A stretch of DNA of 64,000 nucleotides from Pythium myriotylum (taxonomy: Eukaryota; Oomycota; Peronosporomycetes; Pythiales; Pythiaceae): NCBI GenBank assembly GCA_023091665.1, contig JALJCQ010000024.1, positions 1,301,260 to 1,365,259 of the forward strand, given 5' to 3'. The position numbers were made by a program, and so were the translations under genes. Positions 11,500 through 23,574 of this stretch are shown here, piece by piece. The notes beneath the pieces were generated by a model that saw only the letters and a list, made by a program, of their open reading frames with translations, was not told where the DNA came from and searched no databases. Each line of letters opens with the position of its first letter. The stretch's first letter is position 1.

Positions 11500-11669
11500 A
11501 ATAATTGAATTCTTTTTTTTTTTTTTGGATGAGGCAATTATTATTGCGTCAAGTGCGACTGGGGTGCTTCCAAACGCATCAACACGGTCGCAGCTGGAGC
11601 GAGTGTTTATGCCGTTGGAACCGGTGAGGAGCTCCGCAGGTGTCGCCATTCGCATTTCGGCGTGCCAGC

Positions 11670-12997
11670 ATGCGCACCAAGGGGCTCTGGGTCACGGTCG
11701 ACGACGGCGACGACAGCGAGCGCGACGCCGTGGACCACGACGAGTCCACGGACAGCGCGAGCGGCAGCGACGAGGCCGCCGTGGCCGCCGTGTCGCCGCA
11801 CCGCAAGCGCGAGCACCTCGTGCTGCCCGTTCGCCGCGTGCGCGTGCGCAAGCCCACGTACCTCGTGCGCAAGGCGAGTTTCCTTGTCTTCATCTTCTGT
11901 GCTCATAGTCGTTTTTTCAATTGTACTGACATGGTCGTGTCGACAGGAAGAGAAAGAGGCGCTGGCCGACGAGATCCGCACGCTTGAAGCTCGGCTCGAG
12001 CTGCTCAAGCTCAAGGTCGGGCTGCCCACGGGCGAGGCCCAGCGCAGCCTCGAGACGCTGCAGCACGCGAACGCACGCATCGAAGAGACGATCCACGGCA
12101 ACTTGCTCGGCCTCGCGCGGTTCCAGTCGCTCATCGCGCAGCACCTGGTGAGTCGCGTGTAGTTGGACTCGGAGATATCGCTGGATCTCACGGGAGAACT
12201 CTCTTGGACAGCACTCGATCCCCGGGGACCCGCTGGCCACGTTCATCCACCTGCCACGCGACCTGCAGGAGCGACGCGCGACGCTGCGTGCCATGCGGCC
12301 CATGAAACTGCGTCGCGCTAAGGAGCTCGTGAACGACCGTCTCGACGGACTGAGCGAGACCAAGCCGTACCTGACCGAGGAGCGGTTCGTCACGCGCGAC
12401 GGAGTCTACCGCTGTAAACGGTTCGATATCCACCAGTTCCGCGGGCTTGCGCACGGCGCGCGCCAGCTCTTCGACGCGCTCATCTACTATCTCGCCAACA
12501 TGGAGATCAGTATCACCGAGAGGCTGGGCCAGCTCACGATCCGGGAGGATATGGACTGCATCGACCCGACGCTGTGGAACCACCGCATCGTCTCGACCAC
12601 GGGCGCTGGGTACGTGCAGGATCTCAACACCGTGGGCTTTGCGGAGTTTGTCGAAGGCCACGCAAGCAATCACGACAACGATCAAGCGCGAGATCCGTAC
12701 GGCATCATCGCCTCCGACTCGGTCGACGTCGACGATCTGTATCCGTACGTGCCGGAAGAACGCGTGCGCAAAGATGTCACGGCGGCGCTCATGGTGAGCG
12801 AGGTGCCTGGCGTCGACGGGGAGCCGCCCGTGGTCGTGCTCAAGCGCTGCGTGTTCGTGACGATCCACAAGCCGCACTTTGCTCTGCCCACGAGCGTCAT
12901 GGACGAAGTGGTCGCCAACGTCGCGAGCTGGAGCACTGTCATGTCTCGGTTCTTGCGGGAGACTGTGGAATCGGTGGGCACGAACCAGCGTGCGTAG
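11670..12997 (+). CDS. M96-like bZIP/START-like paralog I (GC-AG intron)
   Basis: Exons 11670..11873, 11947..12147, 12212..12997; introns 73 and 64 nt; protein 396 aa. Exon 1 starts MRTKGLWVTVDDGDDSE and ends VRKPTYLVRK; the upstream in-frame codon at 11640 is GTG, so the ATG at 11670 is used. The first intron begins GC (AAG|GCGAGT), not GT, at exactly the position where all sisters have GT; no nearby GT keeps the frame. Exon 2 (201 nt): EEKEALADEIRTLEARLELLKLK. Exon 3: LATFIHLPRDLQERR, YLTEERF, EISITERLGQLTIRED, VDVDDLYPYVPEER. It converges on paralog J, 54 bp away. Confidence 0.88.
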
Positions 12998-13051
12998 ATG
13001 CACGCTCTGTCGTCTATATAAAATAGTATGAAGTTTTTGTCTGTGTCTTCT

Positions 13052-14167
13052 TCACGGCGACGATGTCTTTGCTGGTCTCGTCGACGTGGACGACGACGTC
13101 GAAGAGGCTGTCGTCTTTCTCGCTGGTGGCGACGCTGAGCTGTGTGCTTGCGCTTTCTCATGCAAAAACTCACGCACGGCCACCAGCATGAGGTCCCCCC
13201 ACTGCACTGCGAGCACACGAAGAGGCTCGCGACTGGCCTCGGCGATCGGGTGTCTGCCTTCGCTGCTGTGGCGAGTGATCACAGATGCACGCACCAACGA
13301 AGTCACGCGTTGGCCATCGGCCGTTGTGACTTGGCGAATCAGACACCCGCCGTTGAGATCGTGACGAACGCGTTCAGCCGGGACGTACGGGTATAACGCA
13401 TCGGACTCGACGACCTGCGTGCACATGACGGCGTGTTCTTCCGGGAATTCGTCGTGTTCGCCCTTGTGGAAGAACTGGCGAAAGAGCGCGACGTTGCCGT
13501 CGATCGTGATGCCGTAGTTGGTCGTGGAGACGACGCGGCGCTGCGAAACGCGTGCACCTGCGTGCGCCGCCGCTCCTGTCGGGTCCACTTCGTCGTCTTC
13601 GCGGATCGTGAGGTCGCCCAGTCTCTCAGTCACGTAGATCTCGACGTTCTGCGCGTAGAACCCGACGGCGTCGTAGACGTCGCGGATGCGGACGCTGCTC
13701 GGGAACGGCGTCACGTCAAACTGCACGAGCGACATCGAGTCGTCTTCGTTCTCGAACCATTCCGTGGCTACGTGCGGCCGTGAGATGTCGAGGAAGCGGC
13801 TGCGTTCGACCACGAGCTTTCTCACGTCGTTGAGCGCCGACGAGCTGCGACGCACGAGCACGGCGCGCCGCGCCGCAGCGTCCAGCGGCAAGTGGATCTG
13901 GTGCGGCGGCTCGTGGAACTGCGCGTTCGACATGTAGGCCGTGACGAGCGAGCGCAGGCCCTGGAAGGCCAAGTGGCGGTCGCGGAAGGTGGCGCGCGAG
14001 GTCGGCGGGCGAGACTGCGCGGCGTCGCCCGCTTGCAGCGCCGCCCACTGCGCCTTGAGCCGCGCGATCTCGCGCTCGAGTCGCTGCTTCTCTTCTTTGC
14101 GCACGACGAACGTCGATTTGCGCGGCGGGCGCTTGGTCGCGGGCCGCGACGAGGCGCTGCGAGCCAT
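13052..14167 (-). CDS. Intronless M96-like paralog J
   Basis: Single exon of 371 aa. The ATG at 14167 gives MARSASSRPATKR followed by the family basic motif RKSTFVVRKEEKQRLEREI; the frame is open further upstream but without ATG. The VRK|EEK junction where the intron-bearing copies are spliced is uninterrupted here. The START-like part shows IHLPLDAAARRAVL, VATEWFE, FDVTPF, VYDAVGFYAQNVEIYVTE, LGDLTIRED, RVSQRRVVST, YPYVPAERVRHD. The C-terminus is a low-complexity Ser/Thr tail. It forms a distinct subgroup with K, L and M. Confidence 0.88.
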   Translation of the reverse strand: MARSASSRPATKRPPRKSTFVVRKEEKQRLEREIARLKAQWAALQAGDAAQSRPPTSRATFRDRHLAFQGLRSLVTAYMSNAQFHEPPHQIHLPLDAAARRAVLVRRSSSALNDVRKLVVERSRFLDISRPHVATEWFENEDDSMSLVQFDVTPFPSSVRIRDVYDAVGFYAQNVEIYVTERLGDLTIREDDEVDPTGAAAHAGARVSQRRVVSTTNYGITIDGNVALFRQFFHKGEHDEFPEEHAVMCTQVVESDALYPYVPAERVRHDLNGGCLIRQVTTADGQRVTSLVRASVITRHSSEGRHPIAEASREPLRVLAVQWGDLMLVAVREFLHEKAQAHSSASPPARKTTASSTSSSTSTRPAKTSSP

Positions 14168-14537
14168 TTCTACTTGTGGGGGGAGCTCACTCGGGTTTCG
14201 ATGGGGAGATGGTGGCGAGCGTCCATCATTTACCTGTGACAAATGATATCACGCGTGACAAGAGAGCTCGGTGGCGGTGACTGCGAGTCACTTGATACTG
14301 TGAAAATGAATATTACGCACGGATTGCGCGCCCAGGAGCTCGATCGCTCTCCCATCTTGACCGCGGCCCGCAATCCAAGCCTCGAGCTTGAAGCCGCCGT
14401 TCGTCTACGTGGTCGATGACTGCCGGGCAGACTCATAGGCTTCTGAGTGGCGCAGGTCGCGATTAGTCTCGCCAAGGAACTTGCAGGATCACGACCAAGG
14501 GAGTGTATATTACAAGATCTGTGGGTGAAGAGACTGA
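14168..14537. other. Intergenic region between paralogs J and K
   Basis: 370 bp containing the promoter of J and the 3' end of K. No other gene or repeat recognised. Confidence 0.5.
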
Positions 14538-15731
14538 CTAGAGAAGGAACGAGGACGGCGACATGGGGCTCCCACTGCTCACGCTGTCGGTGGACGGCGA
14601 CGAGACGCTCAGCGCCGGCGACGTCGGGCTCTCGCTGCTCACGTTCTCGACGACCGTGGTCGACTTGCTCGCCTTGAGGTAGTCGCGCACGGCCGTGACC
14701 ATGACGTCGTCCCACTGCTGGAGCTGTGTGCGCAGCGCCGCGACGGCCTCGTGCGGCACCATGTGATGTGCTTGGCTGGGCCGCCGCACGAGCCACGACA
14801 TGCGCACGAGCGTCGTCACGATTTCCCCATTCGCTGCAGGGACCTGGCGGATCAGGCGGATGTCGTGCGTGTCGTGGCGGACCCGCTCGCCGGGCACGTA
14901 CGGATAGAGCTCGTCGACGTCGACGCTCTGGTTGCAGTAGAGCGCGTGCTCCTGCGGCAGCTCGGCGCACTCGCCTTCTTCGAAATGCTGTCGGAAGCAC
15001 GCGACGTTGACGTCCATGATGCCGTAGTCGGTCATGGACGCGAGGCGTCGCTGCGAGACGCGTGCCACGTTGCCAGCCACGACGCCGAGCGACTCGATGC
15101 CGTCGTCCTCGCGGATCGTGAGCGACCCGAGGCGCTCCGAGACGTAGATCTCGACGTTCTGCGTGTAAAAGCCGATGGCGTCGTAGACGTCGCGCACGGT
15201 GCACGGGATGCCGCGGAAGGGCGTCACGTCGAAGAGCACGAGCGTCATGGCGCCGTCGTCATCCTCGAACCACTCGGTCGCGACGTGGGCCTTGGACAAG
15301 TCGAGGAAGCGGCAGCGCTCAAGTGCCTGGCGCCGGGCGTCTTCCATGTGCGGCACGCTGTGGCGTAGCAGCACAGCTCGCCTCGCGAACGCGTCCATGG
15401 GCAAATGGAGCGGCTCGTGGGTCGCGACGGCCTGAGGGACGGACGCGTAGGCCGAGAGCAGCGAGCGGAGCCCGAGGAAGCCGAGGTGGCGCTGGCGAGC
15501 CGTGGCGTGGGCTGCACTGGCGCTCTCTCTGGCGTGCCTGGGAGGTGAGACCCTGGCGACGGCCGAGGCCGTGGGCGAGCGACGCAGCTGTTCCTCCTGG
15601 TGGAGCGTCTGGAGCCACGCGAGCTCCTTGAGCAGGCGCTGCTTCTCTTCCTTGCGGATGAGGAACGTCGACTTGCGCTTCCGGCGCTTGGGTCTCGGCT
15701 TGGGAACGTTCACGCACGAGGTCGTCGTCAT
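14538..15731 (-). CDS. Intronless M96-like paralog K
   Basis: Single exon, 397 aa from the ATG at 15731 (MTTTSCVNVPKPRPK then RKRKSTFLIRKEEKQRLLKEL). A second in-frame ATG at 15797 would add 22 residues encoded partly by a 12-bp repeat; 15731 is preferred because it matches the linker length of J, L and M. START-like blocks: LHLPMDAFARRAVL, VATEWFE, FDVTPF, VYDAIGFYTQNVEIYVSE, LGSLTIRED, ARVSQRRLAS, ELYPYVPGERVRHD. The C-terminal 50 residues are Ser/Pro/Val-rich and end in a possible hydrophobic FLL. Confidence 0.87.
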   Translation of the reverse strand: MTTTSCVNVPKPRPKRRKRKSTFLIRKEEKQRLLKELAWLQTLHQEEQLRRSPTASAVARVSPPRHARESASAAHATARQRHLGFLGLRSLLSAYASVPQAVATHEPLHLPMDAFARRAVLLRHSVPHMEDARRQALERCRFLDLSKAHVATEWFEDDDGAMTLVLFDVTPFRGIPCTVRDVYDAIGFYTQNVEIYVSERLGSLTIREDDGIESLGVVAGNVARVSQRRLASMTDYGIMDVNVACFRQHFEEGECAELPQEHALYCNQSVDVDELYPYVPGERVRHDTHDIRLIRQVPAANGEIVTTLVRMSWLVRRPSQAHHMVPHEAVAALRTQLQQWDDVMVTAVRDYLKASKSTTVVENVSSESPTSPALSVSSPSTDSVSSGSPMSPSSFLL

Positions 15732-15754
15732 TTTCGCGTGTGAGGGCGGGATTT

Positions 15755-15784
15755 TTAGACGCCGCGTTAGACGCCGGGTTAGAC
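15755..15784. repeat. Three 12-bp-spaced TTAGAC motifs
   Basis: TTAGAC occurs at 15755, 15767 and 15779, at an exact 12-bp period, just upstream of the preferred start of paralog K, with two more copies at 15891 and 15915. It may be a promoter element, or a coding repeat if the upstream ATG at 15797 is used. Confidence 0.4.
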
Positions 15785-16993
15785 GCAGCAGACTCATCGA
15801 CCAAGCCAAGAGGACCAAACGTGATTGCGGCTGTTGACGCACTACTGACGACCGATTAGTCTGGTGATCAACTTCAACTGATGGGATGATTTAGACCATC
15901 GGTAAGACGCATGGTTAGACTGGTCCATATGGACCTTCTAGACCTCGGATCTGAGTCCGATGCGCCCCTGGCTTGTCTCATTGCCCTCCGAGGTGTATTC
16001 CGGCGCGCTCCGTGGCCGATTCGTCGTCCACGCCACGTGCTTGATGACCCTCGCACGCCCTTGTCGTCCCTCGCAAAAGATTCGTCTTGTACGAGCAGCT
16101 TGACGAAAGAGGATCATCGCTCCAAGACGAGAGCGGATTAGTCTCGAGCGAGAGACGTCAAAGAGACCGTAAACTCGAGCTCACTCGGACGTATTCCTCT
16201 CGCGCGACACGGAGCAAGTGGGTCTCCCATTGGCGTGATTGAAATGCCAGAGAAGATACGAGAGACCCGGTGAGGAGCTCTTGGAACTGGTGGTCCTAGA
16301 ATAGAAGAGCGCTCGCGAGTGCGTGGGACATTGACGGGGGGGGGGGGGGAGTGACACGAACGACGGCGTGCAGTGGTGGGCTTGCACCACCCAAAAGTAT
16401 GAGGTCCCCGTCTTCACGGCACCGGCAGTGCACGTCGCGGTGCCTCGGTCTCTCCCGTGACGTGTGGTCGTCGACGAGCGCGTGATCGTAGTGATCTTTG
16501 GATGTCGAGATCGTGGTGAACCCGCTCGTTTGGCATCTACGAGTTAGAGCTCCGTCTGTGAGCACAAGTTGGTATACTCGCCTCTGAGCGCTGCGTTATC
16601 CAGATTAACAAAATTCGGTAGTGGAGACGAGGTGTCACCAGGAGAAGCGTACTGTGCCTTGTTTTCTACCACAATTACGCAGCGGCGCGAGGTCTCCAAA
16701 ACGTTCTGAGACGTGCGACATCGAGCTGCACGAACCAGGTCTCGGGAATTCACGGACTGAGTCGTAGTCCTATTCTTCCAGGTATTCGAAAAGACCCTGC
16801 TCGGAAGCCACGCATTACTTTCCACCTCATTGGACCGAAAGAGCAACTTAACCAAACCTGTACAGCATGCGGCCAATCCAGCAAGGTATAGTAGATCCAC
16901 CGAACGACGCTGCCTCGTGGCTAGCAGCGGTGGCTCTCGCCAGCCTTGGCCACGAATGCGGTCGTACGCGACCACCACGGCAACGATCGTGTG
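15785..16993. other. Gene-poor region left of the 951-bp array
   Basis: No recognised gene. Contains a 13-nt G run near 16336 and a GAGGAGCTC motif at 16271. The minus strand carries an open frame of about 180 codons (16544-17098) and a second (16848-17258) that enters the first array unit; neither resembles a known protein. Base composition falls from GC-rich toward AT-rich here, marking the edge of repeat-derived DNA. Confidence 0.45.
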
Positions 16994-17024
16994 TCTGCAA
17001 ACTGCCGACGGTTTCATTGGCAGA

Positions 17025-20000
17025 TTTGTCGTCATCGATATCGTTCTCTGGCTCGTGGCCATTAGTGTCGGATCCCTCTTCACCCTCGTCGGAAGCAAAT
17101 GCCCGCCGAATCGTATTCATGGGCGGCCAAGTACTCAGCGTTGCACTACGTGCAGTTTCCCCGCCAACGATTTGCGCTAGATCATGGTCCCAACACTTGA
17201 TCCTACAGATCGTGTCTGAATGAGTGGGGCTTGCTTCGCTCCTTGCGAGAGACTTCATTCAGTGGCTAGCTTTTCATTTAGGACCTTCAAACTACGATCG
17301 AGAGCACGCTTCCGCTTTCGCATTTCACATTGCTGTAATGCAAAAGACTTACTTGAGTCAGAGAATGAACAAAATCTGCATAATCCAACTGAGCAATAGA
17401 TAATTTGCTGTTGGCGTAAATTATGCTGGCATATCTAATGGAGGGCTCTTAAGCAAATTTATGTCATGGCTGGCAACCTGGAGGTTTGGAAAGCCGACCT
17501 ATCATAACTGAGTGCCAACGGCCATCGATACGCCCTCGCCCTTACTGTCGTCTGAGTTTACAACATTCTCGGCATGAACATCGCGATAAGAACTTCAAGA
17601 TACCCAACTCATCAAGCTCACCAAGGAATCGTTCCACTTCGACCTATGGACCCCCAGTTTCTTTTTCCCAGTCGTATCTCCATTACCGAAAACTGGAGAA
17701 ACTCTATTGTTCACGACTGCAAGAGCCAACTCACTCGTGTAAAATGTTAAAGAAAATGTCTAATTTCATTGCTGTTGTGTGTGGATCAAGTATTATCACT
17801 CAGTTCCCTTTGCCAAGAGAATCCTTCAAATCTAACCTTTTTGGACTCTCAACATTTGTCTTGAGTAACAGTTGGACTGTTATTTGAGACGATTTACTCG
17901 AACGATAACGAAAGCACTCGCGACCACCATGTCGCACTGATTGAACCCCAGACGATCGACAGGGACTGCGTAGACTTTGTCGTCATCGATATCGTTCTCT
18001 GGCTCGTGGCCATTAGTGTCGGATCCCTCTTCACCCTCGTCGGAAGCAAATGCCCGCCGAATCGTATTCATGGGCGGCCAAGTACTCAGCGTTGCACTAC
18101 GTGCAGTTTCCCCGCCAACGATTTGCGCTAGATCATGGTCCCAACACTTGATCCTACAGATCGTGTCTGAATGAGTGGGGCTTGCTTCGCTCCTTGCGAG
18201 AGACTTCATTCAGTGGCTAGCTTTTCATTTAGGACCTTCAAACTACGATCGAGAGCACGCTTCCGCTTTCGCATTTCACATTGCTGTAATGCAAAAGACT
18301 TACTTGAGTCAGAGAATGAACAAAATCTGCATAATCCAACTGAGCAATAGATAATTTGCTGTTGGCGTAAATTATGCTGGCATATCTAATGGAGGGCTCT
18401 TAAGCAAATTTATGTCATGGCTGGCAACCTGGAGGTTTGGAAAGCCGACCTATCATAACTGAGTGCCAACGGCCATCGATACGCCCTCGCCCTTACTGTC
18501 GTCTGAGTTTACAACATTCTCGGCATGAACATCGCGATAAGAACTTCAAGATACCCAACTCATCAAGCTCACCAAGGAATCGTTCCACTTCGACCTATGG
18601 ACCCCCAGTTTCTTTTTCCCAGTCGTATCTCCATTACCGAAAACTGGAGAAACTCTATTGTTCACGACTGCAAGAGCCAACTCACTCGTGTAAAATGTTA
18701 AAGAAAATGTCTAATTTCATTGCTGTTGTGTGTGGATCAAGTATTATCACTCAGTTCCCTTTGCCAAGAGAATCCTTCAAATCTAACCTTTTTGGACTCT
18801 CAACATTTGTCTTGAGTAACAGTTGGACTGTTATTTGAGACGATTTACTCGAACGATAACGAAAGCACTCGCGACCACCATGTCGCACTGATTGAACCCC
18901 AGACGATCGACAGGGACTGCGTAGACTTTGTCGTCATCGATATCGTTCTCTGGCTCGTGGCCATTAGTGTCGGATCCCTCTTCACCCTCGTCGGAAGCAA
19001 ATGCCCGCCGAATCGTATTCATGGGCGGCCAAGTACTCAGCGTTGCACTACGTGCAGTTTCCCCGCCAACGATTTGCGCTAGATCATGGTCCCAACACTT
19101 GATCCTACAGATCGTGTCTGAATGAGTGGGGCTTGCTTCGCTCCTTGCGAGAGACTTCATTCAGTGGCTAGCTTTTCATTTAGGACCTTCAAACTACGAT
19201 CGAGAGCACGCTTCCGCTTTCGCATTTCACATTGCTGTAATGCAAAAGACTTACTTGAGTCAGAGAATGAACAAAATCTGCATAATCCAACTGAGCAATA
19301 GATAATTTGCTGTTGGCGTAAATTATGCTGGCATATCTAATGGAGGGCTCTTAAGCAAATTTATGTCATGGCTGGCAACCTGGAGGTTTGGAAAGCCGAC
19401 CTATCATAACTGAGTGCCAACGGCCATCGATACGCCCTCGCCCTTACTGTCGTCTGAGTTTACAACATTCTCGGCATGAACATCGCGATAAGAACTTCAA
19501 GATACCCAACTCATCAAGCTCACCAAGGAATCGTTCCACTTCGACCTATGGACCCCCAGTTTCTTTTTCCCAGTCGTATCTCCATTACCGAAAACTGGAG
19601 AAACTCTATTGTTCACGACTGCAAGAGCCAACTCACTCGTGTAAAATGTTAAAGAAAATGTCTAATTTCATTGCTGTTGTGTGTGGATCAAGTATTATCA
19701 CTCAGTTCCCTTTGCCAAGAGAATCCTTCAAATCTAACCTTTTTGGACTCTCAACATTTGTCTTGAGTAACAGTTGGACTGTTATTTGAGACGATTTACT
19801 CGAACGATAACGAAAGCACTCGCGACCACCATGTCGCACTGATTGAACCCCAGACGATCGACAGGGACTGCGTAGACTTTGTCGTCATCGATATCGTTCT
19901 CTGGCTCGTGGCCATTAGTGTCGGATCCCTCTTCACCCTCGTCGGAAGCAAATGCCCGCCGAATCGTATTCATGGGCGGCCAAGTACTCAGCGTTGCACT

Positions 20001-23000
20001 ACGTGCAGTTTCCCCGCCAACGATTTGCGCTAGATCATGGTCCCAACACTTGATCCTACAGATCGTGTCTGAATGAGTGGGGCTTGCTTCGCTCCTTGCG
20101 AGAGACTTCATTCAGTGGCTAGCTTTTCATTTAGGACCTTCAAACTACGATCGAGAGCACGCTTCCGCTTTCGCATTTCACATTGCTGTAATGCAAAAGA
20201 CTTACTTGAGTCAGAGAATGAACAAAATCTGCATAATCCAACTGAGCAATAGATAATTTGCTGTTGGCGTAAATTATGCTGGCATATCTAATGGAGGGCT
20301 CTTAAGCAAATTTATGTCATGGCTGGCAACCTGGAGGTTTGGAAAGCCGACCTATCATAACTGAGTGCCAACGGCCATCGATACGCCCTCGCCCTTACTG
20401 TCGTCTGAGTTTACAACATTCTCGGCATGAACATCGCGATAAGAACTTCAAGATACCCAACTCATCAAGCTCACCAAGGAATCGTTCCACTTCGACCTAT
20501 GGACCCCCAGTTTCTTTTTCCCAGTCGTATCTCCATTACCGAAAACTGGAGAAACTCTATTGTTCACGACTGCAAGAGCCAACTCACTCGTGTAAAATGT
20601 TAAAGAAAATGTCTAATTTCATTGCTGTTGTGTGTGGATCAAGTATTATCACTCAGTTCCCTTTGCCAAGAGAATCCTTCAAATCTAACCTTTTTGGACT
20701 CTCAACATTTGTCTTGAGTAACAGTTGGACTGTTATTTGAGACGATTTACTCGAACGATAACGAAAGCACTCGCGACCACCATGTCGCACTGATTGAACC
20801 CCAGACGATCGACAGGGACTGCGTAGACTTTGTCGTCATCGATATCGTTCTCTGGCTCGTGGCCATTAGTGTCGGATCCCTCTTCACCCTCGTCGGAAGC
20901 AAATGCCCGCCGAATCGTATTCATGGGCGGCCAAGTACTCAGCGTTGCACTACGTGCAGTTTCCCCGCCAACGATTTGCGCTAGATCATGGTCCCAACAC
21001 TTGATCCTACAGATCGTGTCTGAATGAGTGGGGCTTGCTTCGCTCCTTGCGAGAGACTTCATTCAGTGGCTAGCTTTTCATTTAGGACCTTCAAACTACG
21101 ATCGAGAGCACGCTTCCGCTTTCGCATTTCACATTGCTGTAATGCAAAAGACTTACTTGAGTCAGAGAATGAACAAAATCTGCATAATCCAACTGAGCAA
21201 TAGATAATTTGCTGTTGGCGTAAATTATGCTGGCATATCTAATGGAGGGCTCTTAAGCAAATTTATGTCATGGCTGGCAACCTGGAGGTTTGGAAAGCCG
21301 ACCTATCATAACTGAGTGCCAACGGCCATCGATACGCCCTCGCCCTTACTGTCGTCTGAGTTTACAACATTCTCGGCATGAACATCGCGATAAGAACTTC
21401 AAGATACCCAACTCATCAAGCTCACCAAGGAATCGTTCCACTTCGACCTATGGACCCCCAGTTTCTTTTTCCCAGTCGTATCTCCATTACCGAAAACTGG
21501 AGAAACTCTATTGTTCACGACTGCAAGAGCCAACTCACTCGTGTAAAATGTTAAAGAAAATGTCTAATTTCATTGCTGTTGTGTGTGGATCAAGTATTAT
21601 CACTCAGTTCCCTTTGCCAAGAGAATCCTTCAAATCTAACCTTTTTGGACTCTCAACATTTGTCTTGAGTAACAGTTGGACTGTTATTTGAGACGATTTA
21701 CTCGAACGATAACGAAAGCACTCGCGACCACCATGTCGCACTGATTGAACCCCAGACGATCGACAGGGACTGCGTAGACTTTGTCGTCATCGATATCGTT
21801 CTCTGGCTCGTGGCCATTAGTGTCGGATCCCTCTTCACCCTCGTCGGAAGCAAATGCCCGCCGAATCGTATTCATGGGCGGCCAAGTACTCAGCGTTGCA
21901 CTACGTGCAGTTTCCCCGCCAACGATTTGCGCTAGATCATGGTCCCAACACTTGATCCTACAGATCGTGTCTGAATGAGTGGGGCTTGCTTCGCTCCTTG
22001 CGAGAGACTTCATTCAGTGGCTAGCTTTTCATTTAGGACCTTCAAACTACGATCGAGAGCACGCTTCCGCTTTCGCATTTCACATTGCTGTAATGCAAAA
22101 GACTTACTTGAGTCAGAGAATGAACAAAATCTGCATAATCCAACTGAGCAATAGATAATTTGCTGTTGGCGTAAATTATGCTGGCATATCTAATGGAGGG
22201 CTCTTAAGCAAATTTATGTCATGGCTGGCAACCTGGAGGTTTGGAAAGCCGACCTATCATAACTGAGTGCCAACGGCCATCGATACGCCCTCGCCCTTAC
22301 TGTCGTCTGAGTTTACAACATTCTCGGCATGAACATCGCGATAAGAACTTCAAGATACCCAACTCATCAAGCTCACCAAGGAATCGTTCCACTTCGACCT
22401 ATGGACCCCCAGTTTCTTTTTCCCAGTCGTATCTCCATTACCGAAAACTGGAGAAACTCTATTGTTCACGACTGCAAGAGCCAACTCACTCGTGTAAAAT
22501 GTTAAAGAAAATGTCTAATTTCATTGCTGTTGTGTGTGGATCAAGTATTATCACTCAGTTCCCTTTGCCAAGAGAATCCTTCAAATCTAACCTTTTTGGA
22601 CTCTCAACATTTGTCTTGAGTAACAGTTGGACTGTTATTTGAGACGATTTACTCGAACGATAACGAAAGCACTCGCGACCACCATGTCGCACTGATTGAA
22701 CCCCAGACGATCGACAGGGACTGCGTAGACTTTGTCGTCATCGATATCGTTCTCTGGCTCGTGGCCATTAGTGTCGGATCCCTCTTCACCCTCGTCGGAA
22801 GCAAATGCCCGCCGAATCGTATTCATGGGCGGCCAAGTACTCAGCGTTGCACTACGTGCAGTTTCCCCGCCAACGATTTGCGCTAGATCATGGTCCCAAC
22901 ACTTGATCCTACAGATCGTGTCTGAATGAGTGGGGCTTGCTTCGCTCCTTGCGAGAGACTTCATTCAGTGGCTAGCTTTTCATTTAGGACCTTCAAACTA

Positions 23001-23522
23001 CGATCGAGAGCACGCTTCCGCTTTCGCATTTCACATTGCTGTAATGCAAAAGACTTACTTGAGTCAGAGAATGAACAAAATCTGCATAATCCAACTGAGC
23101 AATAGATAATTTGCTGTTGGCGTAAATTATGCTGGCATATCTAATGGAGGGCTCTTAAGCAAATTTATGTCATGGCTGGCAACCTGGAGGTTTGGAAAGC
23201 CGACCTATCATAACTGAGTGCCAACGGCCATCGATACGCCCTCGCCCTTACTGTCGTCTGAGTTTACAACATTCTCGGCATGAACATCGCGATAAGAACT
23301 TCAAGATACCCAACTCATCAAGCTCACCAAGGAATCGTTCCACTTCGACCTATGGACCCCCAGTTTCTTTTTCCCAGTCGTATCTCCATTACCGAAAACT
23401 GGAGAAACTCTATTGTTCACGACTGCAAGAGCCAACTCACTCGTGTAAAATGTTAAAGAAAATGTCTAATTTCATTGCTGTTGTGTGTGGATCAAGTATT
23501 ATCACTCAGTTCCCTTTGCCAA
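17025..23522. repeat. 951-bp tandem array, left part (6.83 units)
   Basis: The same 951-bp unit repeats head to tail: for instance an identical open frame recurs at 17486, 18437, 19388, 20339, 21290, 22241 and 23192. The units look identical by eye. The array starts at TTTGTCGTC (17025) and breaks off after TTGCCAA (23522), part way through a unit. Each unit has an open frame of 133 codons on plus and one of 109 codons on minus (with an acidic stretch DEGEEGSD), neither recognised. On minus, a short Cys-rich frame ending KRKRALDRSLKVLNEKLATE precedes the 109-codon frame. It could be a satellite, or a tandemly amplified fragment of a mobile element. The left flank 16994-17024 is homologous to 42773-42803. 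Confidence 0.95.
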
Positions 23523-23574
23523 CATCTACGTACCCGAGCTTCTTCTCCCAAGAGGAGTTTAGTCTCAAGTGCCC

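Noticed and set aside
17025..23522. CRISPR-like array
   Set aside because: The repeats are contiguous 951-bp units with no spacers, in a eukaryotic chromosome.
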